This document shows positions 17,954-25,281 of a stretch of 31,478 nt of DNA, one piece after another. Below the pieces are notes generated by a model. The model was not told the DNA's origin. It saw nothing but the letters and a program-made list of their open reading frames with translations, and made no database searches. Position 1 is the first letter of the stretch; each line of letters opens with the position of its first letter. Position numbers and translations under genes: made by a program. The DNA lies in contig JBPBPI010000114.1 of the NCBI GenBank assembly GCA_050954885.1, positions 1 through 31,478 of the forward strand, written 5' to 3'. Origin of the DNA: JBPBPI01 sp050954885 (GTDB lineage Bacteria; Pseudomonadota; Alphaproteobacteria; Caedimonadales; Caedimonadaceae).

Positions 17954-18444
17954 ATTGCTTGTCCTCGCGTTAAATAACGAACAAGACGTGTGCGGTAGAT
18001 CTGTTGATGATGATGGTTTGAAGAATGATACAAAAGGGCTGCTTTCATCCAGGATCCTGTAGATCCACGATGAGACTTGAGCAATCGGGCGGCATATCTC
18101 AGGCAAGTGCTCGGCGATAACAGATCTTTAGCCGATTTAAAGTTCTTGCCATGCCAGTGCCAATTGATCTGGGCACATCCGATATCAACTGAGGTATGAC
18201 CTTGCTCAAGAACTTTCTCCAAATGAGTTTCAGCTGACACGCGGCTTTTAAATATATACGGTTTACCTGCAACATTGAGCGACCAAGGTTGAAAGCCACT
18301 TTCCACATACGCAATGCTCTTCAGCAGCTTTAAGGGAATTCCTTCTTCACGCGCGATCTTGATGATCAGAGATTCAAGAACCTGAGAGGATGCAGTTAAG
18401 CTTGTTGTTGAAAGTGTAACAACAAACAGAAGCTGTCGGATCAT
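17950..18444 (-). CDS. Specialised lytic transglycosylase (VirB1-like / F Orf169-like)
   Basis: This 164-residue periplasmic muramidase opens the cell wall for the secretion channel. A signal peptide covers residues 1-20. The SLT catalytic glutamate is E48 in IAYVESGFQPWSLN, and the next conserved block is VDIGCAQINWHWH (G-x-x-Q-I-N). LLYHSSN and the C-terminal Tyr-rich part complete the lysozyme-like fold. Its start overlaps the trbC stop and its stop overlaps the traN start, both as ATGA, so it is locked into the operon. In F the counterpart lies near oriT rather than between trbC and traN. Confidence 0.92.
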   Translation of the reverse strand: MIRQLLFVVTLSTTSLTASSQVLESLIIKIAREEGIPLKLLKSIAYVESGFQPWSLNVAGKPYIFKSRVSAETHLEKVLEQGHTSVDIGCAQINWHWHGKNFKSAKDLLSPSTCLRYAARLLKSHRGSTGSWMKAALLYHSSNHHHQQIYRTRLVRYLTRGQAI

Positions 18445-19151
18445 GACAACTCTCCCAAAGTTTTAAACTTATCGTGAGCTGCAAGCAGAGAGATATTGCC
18501 GGTGATGCGGTCGTGACCTTCCTTGATCGCGCCGTCCGCATTTGTCCTGCAGCGAATAAAGGTCGGCACGCGCGTGACCTCAAACAAGTCAAACAAGGGA
18601 GGGTCAATGTCGATTGCAATACCTATTGCTTGAATCCTGGCACTCGTCTGCCCAAAAGAGTTATTCACAAGACCTTGAATCACGAGACGCGCACCCACTT
18701 GTTCTGCCTCATGAGCCAATTGTTTAAGGGAGGCTTCCGGCATACCGAGTGAGACAAAGACAATGAGATCTTGCGTTGCAACTGGTGTTATTGTGGAGGT
18801 CTTTTTTGAATTTTTTGGCTGTGGCTGTTGACCCAACGTTTCAAAAGATTGAGACCGGCAACTCTGGCAGCTGCTCTTGGAACTGGCAGATGGCTGAGGG
18901 ACACCTAACCCAAAGAAAGACTCTTGAGACTTTACGGGACCTGGATTATCGAGATAATCTTGGGCTTCAGGCAAAGCGGCCTTCAAAGAATCTTGAGCGT
19001 CTCCCAAAATCTTTCGGGCATCCTCACCATATGGATCCTTGGCCTTGTTGATCTCTTCTTGCTCACCCGCAAAAAGACAAGAGCTTGACCCTAAGAAAAC
19101 AGCAAATCTTTTGATGCCATAATTTCTTAAGCAAAAAGATAAATTGATCAT
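18441..19151 (-). CDS. trbC: TrbC (F-type), pilus assembly protein
   Basis: This 236-residue periplasmic protein has the F-type TrbC core in its C-terminal half: FVSLGMPEASLKQLAHEA, ARLVIQGLVNNSFGQT and IDIDPPLFDLFEVTRVPTFI, a degenerate thioredoxin-like fold. The N-terminal half is a signal sequence (through FAGEQ), then a variable Ser/Gln linker with SSCQSCRSQ, a CxxC pair. F TrbC is 212 residues and works with TraW in F-pilus assembly; in several plasmids the two are fused. Here TrbC and TraW are separate genes. The start at 19151 has AAGGA at a good distance and lies 11 nt after the preceding small gene. Confidence 0.92.
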   Translation of the reverse strand: MINLSFCLRNYGIKRFAVFLGSSSCLFAGEQEEINKAKDPYGEDARKILGDAQDSLKAALPEAQDYLDNPGPVKSQESFFGLGVPQPSASSKSSCQSCRSQSFETLGQQPQPKNSKKTSTITPVATQDLIVFVSLGMPEASLKQLAHEAEQVGARLVIQGLVNNSFGQTSARIQAIGIAIDIDPPLFDLFEVTRVPTFIRCRTNADGAIKEGHDRITGNISLLAAHDKFKTLGELS

Positions 19152-19162
19152 GATATTGTTCC

Positions 19163-19420
19163 TTACTTTGCTTCCTTTGGTGCCTTTTTAGCCAGATCCA
19201 GGGCATAACTTATGAGCCCCTTTTTGATCAAATCAGAAAGCGTATTTTTCTCTTCTTGCGTCAAGTAAGGTTGGATCGAAAGTAACATCTGTCCCAACTG
19301 TCGTTTATCTTCGCTTGTGTATTCTTTCGAAAGATCAAGACCTGGTGCTGGGGTGTTCTCTGCCCTGCCAGAGGTTATCAAGGCGATGATGCTGAATGTT
19401 ATGAGCAACTTTTTAATCAT
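19163..19420 (-). CDS. Small secreted protein between traU and trbC
   Basis: This 85-residue protein of unknown family has a clear signal peptide (MIKKLLITFSIIALITSGRAE) and a short helical, Lys/Glu-rich mature part of about 64 residues (YTSEDKRQLGQMLLSIQPYL, then LSDLIKKGLISYALDLA). The frame also allows an ATG at 19462 with a usable ribosome site. I prefer 19420 because it begins the signal peptide directly and has AAAGGA 7 nt upstream. It lies inside the pilus-assembly gene run, so a periplasmic helper role in transfer is likely but not shown. Confidence 0.75.
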   Translation of the reverse strand: MIKKLLITFSIIALITSGRAENTPAPGLDLSKEYTSEDKRQLGQMLLSIQPYLTQEEKNTLSDLIKKGLISYALDLAKKAPKEAK

Positions 19421-19480
19421 TGGTTTGTCCTTTGTTATTCTTAAAAATTTTAAATGACTCATTCTGTTTTTCCTTTCAAT

Positions 19481-20452
19481 TTAAAATAGGCAACAGTCGC
19501 GTTTGCGCCAAACGAGGTAGCCAAAATCAGATCCTTTGTAAGGATATTCACGGCCCACACCCCAGGTCAATTCTGTGTGACCGAGCGCATAACAGGATTT
19601 GGTTTGTGGAATGGGATAGGTCATTTGTGTGCGATAGGCGCTTTTGGGAATAAAGGGCATATAGTACTTGCCGCACAAACCGCGTTTGCCGACATAGCCC
19701 CACAGCACCCCTGCTCGATGTAGGCGAGCGATCGTGCGTTGTACGATCAAAAGACTGGCCTGAACGCCGCCTGTGTGATCCGCCACAGTGCCGCTAAAAG
19801 GATAGAGACTACCCTGACAACCACCACACCAAAATAGCGCGTCTATTGGCAGGTGCGTACTCGCCGCCGTGCAATCTGCGGCACAGGCCGCTTGCGCGAT
19901 CACACTGCCAAACAAGGCCGCTTCAGGATTTAAAATGGCATTCTTTTCATCATCGCTCCAAAGAGGATCTAACTCCGTGATATACGCAATGTCGATTGCT
20001 GATTTTTCGAGGCAGACAAAGTCCACCAGAACTTCCAACCAATAAATGATGGGATAGGTATACCAATGCACCTGGTAGAAACTATGCATGGTCACCGTAT
20101 CCAAGTCTTGATTCACATCGCCCCGTCCCCGGGTTCCTGTTTTGATGCCTTGCAAGCCGCCCATGTTGACAAAGCAAAAAGGTGTACGGGTAACATCGAC
20201 GAGCCGTGCCGGTTCCCAAAAAGAAATGGGAATGCCCACACGTGGAAAAGGATCTTTGCAATGGCAAATAGGCGCATGAGGACTTTTAGGATCAGGCCCC
20301 CCTTTGACCACGGTGACCCCTGCAATCTTGAGCGGAAATAAACATTTCCAGCAGATGTCCGTCACAGGATTGACAAAGCGTCCCACACACTTGGCCTGAA
20401 GAGGTTGATGAAGACACAAGAGGAGAAAAAGAAATCGAATCAAGGAGATCAT
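19481..20452 (-). CDS. traU: TraU, F-type pilus assembly and DNA transfer protein
   Basis: This 323-residue periplasmic protein (F TraU is 330) shows the family pattern. A signal peptide (MISLIRFLFLLLCLHQPLQA) is followed by KCVGRFVNPVTDICWKCLFPL. Further blocks are FCFVNMGG, CAADCTAAS, DALFWCGGCQGSLYPF and the Cys-rich C-terminus. It contributes to pilus assembly and mainly to DNA transfer in F. I start it at ATG 20452, which has AGGTGG upstream and begins the signal peptide. The frame also extends to a TTG at 20491, which I reject. The ATG forms an ATGA with the stop of the doubtful ORF at 20449-20706. Confidence 0.95.
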   Translation of the reverse strand: MISLIRFLFLLLCLHQPLQAKCVGRFVNPVTDICWKCLFPLKIAGVTVVKGGPDPKSPHAPICHCKDPFPRVGIPISFWEPARLVDVTRTPFCFVNMGGLQGIKTGTRGRGDVNQDLDTVTMHSFYQVHWYTYPIIYWLEVLVDFVCLEKSAIDIAYITELDPLWSDDEKNAILNPEAALFGSVIAQAACAADCTAASTHLPIDALFWCGGCQGSLYPFSGTVADHTGGVQASLLIVQRTIARLHRAGVLWGYVGKRGLCGKYYMPFIPKSAYRTQMTYPIPQTKSCYALGHTELTWGVGREYPYKGSDFGYLVWRKRDCCLF

Positions 20453-20706
20453 ACCACCTGACCTCTCGCCTTTAAGATTAAATTCTGCCAAAATCGTGGC
20501 TTTACAAAGAAAGAACAGAAAAAGATGTTACCAGTCGAGTCTATGGTTAAAAACGCGCCAGAATATTTTCTTTGCAAGATCGTTGATAATATTGAATATT
20601 TTTGGCCTATTGTGATAACAAGCGTCATCTTAATTATTTTATATTTTTTAAATATAAAATAACTATAGTCGCTGCTTACGCTACAAAATTTGGACCGCCA
20701 ACTCAT
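20449..20706 (-). CDS. Doubtful 85-residue ORF filling the gap before traU
   Basis: The frame starts at ATG 20706, overlapping the stop of the preceding gene as ATGA with GAGGAG just upstream. It ends in an ATGA with the traU start. These signals favour a real coupled gene. The protein (MSWRSKFCSVSS to ILKARGQVV) looks like no family I know and has an irregular composition. The DNA is very AT-rich and contains a perfect 13-bp-arm palindrome. The start signals may simply be inherited from duplication of the neighbouring gene end, because the same GGAGAAATCATCATGA ends both paralogues. A 45-codon plus-strand frame (20525-20662) with a terminal hydrophobic helix overlaps it. Confidence 0.3.
   Translation of the reverse strand: MSWRSKFCSVSSDYSYFIFKKYKIIKMTLVITIGQKYSILSTILQRKYSGAFLTIDSTGNIFFCSFFVKPRFWQNLILKARGQVV
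20634..20662. repeat. Perfect AT-only palindrome
   Basis: TTATTTTATATTT (20634-20646), loop TTT, and AAATATAAAATAA (20650-20662) form a 13-bp stem made only of A and T. It lies in the AT-rich stretch between the paralogue pair and traU. Being weakly paired, it is more likely a protein-binding or insertion-related sequence than a terminator. Confidence 0.75.
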
Positions 20707-21137
20707 GATGATTTCTCCTCTTGTCCAAACGTTTTGGGACAACGACAGACATAAAACTCAATGAGACCCCAAGCAATAAAGAGGAATTGCCAAGCAACTT
20801 GATTCAGAGGTGAGTAAGAGGAATGACTAACGATGTTGATCATGTCACTCACGCACATGCAGACATAGCCAATGAAGACCAAGATCAGGCTCAAAAATAC
20901 TTCCCAAACATGGGCGTAGTGTTTTAATAACTTTTTAAAAGAAGGTACCACGGCGATCGAGGTTACAAACGAGGCAACCACGATCGTCATGAAATCAGAT
21001 TGACCTTGGCAAAGAGACAAAAAGATATATCCAACAGCAACACAGAACAACAAACGGCCTAGGTGAAGACAGGTGAATTTGAAAGCATCTTTTTTAATCA
21101 AATCCACCAATCGTTCTGTCCATTGAATCCTGTTCAT
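20703..21137 (-). CDS. Four-helix membrane protein, paralogue B of a tandem pair
   Basis: This 144-residue integral membrane protein of unknown family has about four hydrophobic helices (around FCVAVGYIFLSLC, MTIVVASFVTSIAVV, FLSLILVFIGYVCMC and WQFLFIAWGLIEFYV). It is homologous to the gene just upstream: both have an F-x(2-4)-LH(L/M)GR motif near the N-terminus and end in AWGL(I/M)EFYVC plus a charged tail finishing in EKSS. Its start overlaps the stop of paralogue A as ATGA. The pair sits between traW and traU, where F carries no such proteins. The insertion may encode immunity, entry exclusion or pilus-linked membrane functions; position alone does not decide. Confidence 0.75.
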   Translation of the reverse strand: MNRIQWTERLVDLIKKDAFKFTCLHLGRLLFCVAVGYIFLSLCQGQSDFMTIVVASFVTSIAVVPSFKKLLKHYAHVWEVFLSLILVFIGYVCMCVSDMINIVSHSSYSPLNQVAWQFLFIAWGLIEFYVCRCPKTFGQEEKSS

Positions 21138-21526
21138 GATGATTTCTCCTTTTGAGTCTCTATTTTAAGACGATGACAGACATAAAATTCCATGAGACCC
21201 CAAGCACCGTAGAAAAGGCCAGCAGCCACATGGTTTAGATTTAGCCAGCCAGCCTTTTCTTCATGATGAAGAACGCCACTTAAGCAAGAGCAGAGGTACG
21301 CCAAGGACATCAAAACAAGTGCGTAGTACATACGGTCCACACAAGCGTTGCGCTTGACGAGAATGCAAATAGAAGGATAAGCTGCGACAGCAGCGGCTGA
21401 TCCCATCAGCAATGGCTTTAAAGGAAGATAAAGATCTGAAAGAAGACTCGCGACCAAGCCATACAAAATAAAACGACCCATATGTAACAGCATGAACTCT
21501 GTAAAGTGTTTGGGAGTTAAGATCAT
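21134..21526 (-). CDS. Four-helix membrane protein, paralogue A of a tandem pair
   Basis: This 130-residue predicted inner-membrane protein is of unknown family. It starts MILTPKHFTEFMLLHMGRF, has about four hydrophobic helices and a Cys-containing third helix (LMSLAYLCSCLSG), and ends AWGLMEFYVCHRLKIETQKEKSS. It shares these end motifs with the next gene, so the two arose by tandem duplication followed by divergence. It is joined by ATGA overlaps to traW upstream (21523-21526) and to paralogue B downstream (21134-21137), so it is fully integrated in the operon. The N-out/C-out arrangement is not determined. Confidence 0.75.
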   Translation of the reverse strand: MILTPKHFTEFMLLHMGRFILYGLVASLLSDLYLPLKPLLMGSAAAVAAYPSICILVKRNACVDRMYYALVLMSLAYLCSCLSGVLHHEEKAGWLNLNHVAAGLFYGAWGLMEFYVCHRLKIETQKEKSS

Positions 21527-22152
21527 GATTTTATTCCTTTGCTCATAAGTTCTTGCACCAACAACTGCTTATCTTGCTGAGTGATGCGACACGGCACTTG
21601 GGTGATGCCAAACTTACGCACCAGCATGCTGCCTTGATCAAAATAGATAGATCTCCCGAGCTGTTCTTCCAACTCCAACGGTTTGCCTTTTACCAACACC
21701 CATTTGGCATTGGCGTCTTGGCCCTGAGCCCAAGCGACTTGCGCAGGATCATCACCATCTAAAAACAATAAAGGCACGCCCCAAGAAACAGTGTCTAAAG
21801 GATTGACGACAGTTCCTTTAGCAACAATGATCTTGCCTTGATGATCTTTAATATCGTCCTGCACTTTCAAACTGGGATCATAAAGCCATGTTCGAGGTGT
21901 CGTGGTCGGCTTAATTCCTTGGGCGGCAGGCGGATTTTGAATCTTGTGAGTGGCTTTTCGGGCCAGTTCTTGCTGGTGTTTGAAGGTCCCGCCGTTTTGC
22001 TCCAGGGTTTGTAATTTGCGCTGAATGACGCTTAGCAGATTTTCTTCTTGGATAGAGAAAGTCTCTCCATAAGAGCCAAGGTCTTTGGCATGAGTTGGTA
22101 AAGCCATAAATAAAAAAGAAAAGACATGTAAAATATTCTTTTTGTTATACAT
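21523..22152 (-). CDS. traW: TraW, F-type pilus assembly protein
   Basis: This 209-residue periplasmic protein (F TraW is 210) has a signal peptide (MYNKKNILHVFSFLFMALPTHA). Then come KDLGSYGETFSIQEENLL, the family's typical beginning, and later TWLYDPSLKVQDDIKD, LLFLDGDDPAQVAWA, YFDQGSMLVRKFGITQVPC and a final helix. It cooperates with TrbC and TraU. The reading frame remains open as far as 22701, antisense to the toxin-antitoxin genes. The natural N-terminus is at 22152 because the signal peptide begins there, yet no ribosome site precedes that ATG. Expression signals therefore appear to have been changed by the insertion upstream. Confidence 0.92.
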   Translation of the reverse strand: MYNKKNILHVFSFLFMALPTHAKDLGSYGETFSIQEENLLSVIQRKLQTLEQNGGTFKHQQELARKATHKIQNPPAAQGIKPTTTPRTWLYDPSLKVQDDIKDHQGKIIVAKGTVVNPLDTVSWGVPLLFLDGDDPAQVAWAQGQDANAKWVLVKGKPLELEEQLGRSIYFDQGSMLVRKFGITQVPCRITQQDKQLLVQELMSKGIKS

Positions 22153-22169
22153 GTTATACGTGCTATAAT
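22142..22169 (+). promoter_or_regulatory. Toxin-antitoxin promoter with repeated operator
   Basis: TTGTTA (22142-22147) and TATAAT (22164-22169) are 16 bp apart on the plus strand. Between them are two direct copies of TGTTATAC at 22143-22150 and 22152-22159, a 9-bp period typical of ribbon-helix-helix antitoxin operators. The divergent traW start codon (22152-22150) lies inside this promoter, so repressor binding could also affect traW. Confidence 0.6.
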
Positions 22170-22193
22170 AACTTATGATATGGAGAAATTGAC

Positions 22194-22424
22194 ATGACCA
22201 CTGCTGTAAGATTGCCAGAAGCTTTAGAAAAGAGATTAGAGGCTTTTGCTGCCAAGACACATCGCTCCAAAAGTTATTATTTAAGACGTGCTTTGGAAGA
22301 ATTTTTAGAAGATCAAGAAGACTATCTCCTTGCGGTCTCCGCTTGGGAAGACTTTCAAAAAAATGGCAAAAAAGGAATTTCTTTAGAAGAGATTGAGAAA
22401 AAAATGGGCCTTGATAGTGTCTGA
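22194..22424 (+). CDS. Antitoxin, RelB/CopG-type ribbon-helix-helix
   Basis: This 76-residue protein has an N-terminal ribbon-helix-helix (TAVRLPEALEKRLEAFAAK, then SKSYYLRRALEEFLED). The acidic C-terminal tail (ISLEEIEKKMGLDSV) would wrap the toxin. The family represses its own promoter and neutralises a RelE-like nuclease. The ATG has GGAG 8 nt upstream. It runs opposite to the surrounding tra operon, between traC and traW. Its stop overlaps the toxin start, as usual for such pairs. The type II toxin-antitoxin assignment is firm from the pairing; the exact subfamily is not. Confidence 0.92.
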   Translation: MTTAVRLPEALEKRLEAFAAKTHRSKSYYLRRALEEFLEDQEDYLLAVSAWEDFQKNGKKGISLEEIEKKMGLDSV

Positions 22425-22692
22425 GGCTCACTGGCAAATTATTTTTGATCCCAAAGCTGAAAAAGAATTTTTTAAACTCGATGTTTCTATTCAGCGACAA
22501 ATTCAACAGTTCTTGCGAAAAAATATTGTTCCTTCTTCGAATCCACGACAATTTGGCAAAGCTTTGAAGGGAGATCTGGCTTCTTTTTGGCGCTATCGTG
22601 TCGGCGATTATCGTTTGTTGTGCACTTTTGAAGATAACAATTGTCTGATTTTTGTGATTCAAATTGGACATCGACGAGAGATTTATCATTAA
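22417..22692 (+). CDS. Toxin, RelE/ParE superfamily mRNA interferase
   Basis: This 91-residue protein has the RelE fold pattern: WQIIFDPKAEKEFFKLD at the N-terminus, then WRYRVGDYRLLCTFEDN and IQIGHRREIYH at the C-terminus. The family's basic catalytic and substrate residues (R61, R66, H85, R86, R87 in this numbering) are kept, so it is probably active. RelE toxins cut mRNA on the ribosome. I start it at GTG 22417, overlapping the antitoxin stop by 8 nt. TTG codons at 22393 and 22411 are in frame and possible. It ends 5 bp from the end of the convergent traC gene, without room for a terminator. Confidence 0.9.
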   Translation: MSEAHWQIIFDPKAEKEFFKLDVSIQRQIQQFLRKNIVPSSNPRQFGKALKGDLASFWRYRVGDYRLLCTFEDNNCLIFVIQIGHRREIYH

Positions 22693-22697
22693 ATTGT

Positions 22698-25280
22698 TCA
22701 TACGACCCGACTTTCTAAATTTCCAATGACATCCTCAATGGCTTGTTCCACACTCATGCCTTGATTGATACGCAGTTGAAGGGCGCGGTATTCATCGGCG
22801 TTGCTGGAATAGAGAAGTCGGCTGAAAGGATCAAGCCTGAGACGGCCCACAATACCGTGAATGCCTTTGCCAAACAGCGCGAGTTCAGAATAGTGAGGCG
22901 GCAGTGGTTTGAGAGATTTAAGCAAGCTTTCCTTGTAATCGCTATCCACCAGGTTTTGCAGGGCTTTGATATTCTTCATCTCTTGAATCGCGCCATCATC
23001 TTGGGCCAAGATGCACTTCCATTCAGAACATTCCCAAGCAACTGTGGCACCCGGTGATTCTTCTCGAAAATAGTCCTTGGTCGATTGGGTGGCGAGGATC
23101 AATGAGCCTTTGTATTTCCGCACGGTACGCGCGGCTTGTTCAATGAAGTTCCCGGTCTTCTTGCCTTTAAGCAGCTCCCAGGCTTCATCGATCATGATGA
23201 TGAAAGGTTTAGAGCGATCAGACCGGGCAATGATTTGATTGACTTGGATAATCAACATCTGAATGATCACGGGCAATAGCTTATCGTGATTGCGCAAATC
23301 GTCTGTTTCAATCACCACCAATTGCTGACTCAAATCCACATTGGCGGCAGGGTTAAAGAAACAGCCATAATCGCCCTCTTGGGTAAACTGATGCAAAAGG
23401 TGTCCCACTTCTCGCGCTTCTTTGTCTTCTTGTTGTGACATCATCTGCGCCAGGCGATCAATGTTGGCACCACGACCAAATTCGCTCCAAACCGCTTTGA
23501 TGGCTTTAGCAATGTGATTGTCTTGAGCGTCCGTCGTGCCTTTGTAAGGCGAGGCCATCATCTGAACAATAGGATTCAAAAGTGCCAACATTTCTTTGCG
23601 CTCTTCTTCGTCTGAGGGACTGGTGCCTGTGGGGATATGAGTAAAAGGATTAAGGGAAAGTGGAGCTCTTATGTTAAATTCAATGTGTTGACCGCCCAAC
23701 AAATGACAGGTGTTTTTAAAAGACCGTCCCTTATCAAGCACAATCACCTTGCCACCCACACTCAAGACATTGGTCATGAGTTCGTTCATGAGCACCGATT
23801 TACCAGATCCCATACTGCCTGCAATGCAAACATTATAGTTGTGAGAGGTGGTCATGTCCTCACTTTGAACCAAGGCTTTGCCAAAAGGAGACCAGAAGAA
23901 GGGCTGTCCCCGACGTCCCACCAAGATCATGCCGGGGGTGGATTGTCCTTTCCATTCGCCCAAGATCGGCAACATGTTTTGAGATTCTCGGGTGATGGTC
24001 CGACGCGCTTTGCCCAAGGTCTCTAAATCCTTGGCACAGCCGTAGACATCACGGGTGAGACCCAACCGACTCACTTGCTTTTTCTCGCCCAAGGTCCACA
24101 TCATGGGCAGGCTCGAGAGCAACACCCCCAAGTGATCGTATAAAGCAGGGGTGAATTCCCAGCCCAAACCTGTCCAGATGCGGCGTAAACTTTGCTCCAC
24201 TTGTGACTTTTGTTCTGGCCTACAAAAGGTGGTAAGACTTAAGGAAGACAAGATGCAACGCTCTCCCAATTGAAGCTGTTCAACGGCTTCCACCGTTTCT
24301 TGATGCCGCTCTTGAAGACCCGGAATCCACTTGGTCATGCGACTTTTAATGCTGTTTTCTAAGGATTCACGGCGGGCATTGGTCTTGGCCCGCTTGGCAC
24401 TTTGATGGGGTTCGACAAATAAGCCATAATGTAACAGGTAAGGACAAGGAATGGCGTGATGAGGATTTAAAACATTGCCCAAGAACTTGTCCATATGCGG
24501 CAGCCCCCACATCTTGGGCATTTTGCGCGGCACATAGGACGTCGAAAGACACGCGCCCGATCTTAAACTCACACCTTCCGGCTCCACCTTCCAACTCCCG
24601 GCCATATCTAAAATTTGATGGGAGAGTGATTCCCATTCGTTCCAGTCGATATTGGGAGATCTGGTACTTTCTTGAACATTGAGAATGTCACTGACCTGAT
24701 TTAAGAGACCTTTGGCGTCCATGACTTGACTGGGCATGCCAATCATTTGTAAGGCCCCTTGGAGACTACGTCGTGTCTCTTTAAGTTGCTCAAGATCCGC
24801 TATCGATTTTTTGATCCCCGGGACCGTATAAGAGATGATGACCTTAAAATCACGTACCAAATGTCCCAAAGGATCTGAAAAGGCTTTGTCTTCTAAATAC
24901 TGAATACGACGTTCGGCGAGCTTGCGATAGATATCACCTTGCTTATAGGCGAGCCAATGTTCAAAAAAAGGATCGATTTGAGGACTGGCCCAGAGCATGA
25001 ATTGAAGACTTGTACCTTCGGTCAAATGATATTCTTGCCGAAAGAAGTCGGCCATTTGACCTTGATCTTTCAGACTGGCGCCCACCAAAGGATCGGCTTG
25101 TAGAACAAAGCCTGTGGCATTACGATTGAAGAACAATTTGGACTCGGGATCATAGCCCTCATAGGGCAACAAAGTTCTGAGTCTTGGAATCTTCAACCAA
25201 GTCTCAAGCGGCGGTTTTGAAGATGACGCTTGAGGGCCTTGTTCCCCAAACCATCCGGCCACATGTTCAAACACACTCAT
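22698..25280 (-). CDS. traC: TraC, VirB4-class secretion ATPase
   Basis: This 860-residue protein (F TraC is 875) powers pilus assembly at the inner-membrane base. Walker A is IAGSMGSGKSVLMNE near residues 487-499. It is followed by VIVLDKGRSFKN, the VirB4-family loop, and Walker B IIMIDEAWELL. The late block reads TVRKYKGSLILATQS. The N-terminal third matches the TraC/TraC-F N-domain (LLPYEGYDPESKLFF). The ATG at 25280 has AAGGACA upstream and is separated by only 1 nt from the traV stop. The stop (TGA) overlaps an ATG at 22701, which would have been the start of the next gene but is now followed by the toxin-antitoxin insert. Confidence 0.97.
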   Translation of the reverse strand: MSVFEHVAGWFGEQGPQASSSKPPLETWLKIPRLRTLLPYEGYDPESKLFFNRNATGFVLQADPLVGASLKDQGQMADFFRQEYHLTEGTSLQFMLWASPQIDPFFEHWLAYKQGDIYRKLAERRIQYLEDKAFSDPLGHLVRDFKVIISYTVPGIKKSIADLEQLKETRRSLQGALQMIGMPSQVMDAKGLLNQVSDILNVQESTRSPNIDWNEWESLSHQILDMAGSWKVEPEGVSLRSGACLSTSYVPRKMPKMWGLPHMDKFLGNVLNPHHAIPCPYLLHYGLFVEPHQSAKRAKTNARRESLENSIKSRMTKWIPGLQERHQETVEAVEQLQLGERCILSSLSLTTFCRPEQKSQVEQSLRRIWTGLGWEFTPALYDHLGVLLSSLPMMWTLGEKKQVSRLGLTRDVYGCAKDLETLGKARRTITRESQNMLPILGEWKGQSTPGMILVGRRGQPFFWSPFGKALVQSEDMTTSHNYNVCIAGSMGSGKSVLMNELMTNVLSVGGKVIVLDKGRSFKNTCHLLGGQHIEFNIRAPLSLNPFTHIPTGTSPSDEEERKEMLALLNPIVQMMASPYKGTTDAQDNHIAKAIKAVWSEFGRGANIDRLAQMMSQQEDKEAREVGHLLHQFTQEGDYGCFFNPAANVDLSQQLVVIETDDLRNHDKLLPVIIQMLIIQVNQIIARSDRSKPFIIMIDEAWELLKGKKTGNFIEQAARTVRKYKGSLILATQSTKDYFREESPGATVAWECSEWKCILAQDDGAIQEMKNIKALQNLVDSDYKESLLKSLKPLPPHYSELALFGKGIHGIVGRLRLDPFSRLLYSSNADEYRALQLRINQGMSVEQAIEDVIGNLESRVV

Positions 25281-25281
25281 C

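Noticed and set aside
17954..18106. 51-codon N-terminal extension of TraN
   Set aside because: It overlaps the transglycosylase gene, and the signal peptide begins at ATG 17953, which forms the ATGA junction.
22155..22701. N-terminal extension of traW as normal coding sequence
   Set aside because: It is antisense to two convincing toxin-antitoxin genes, and the TraW signal peptide starts at 22152. I kept it only as a finding.
23637..24026. 129-codon plus-strand frame inside traC
   Set aside because: It is antisense to the Walker A region of a certain gene and is a composition shadow.
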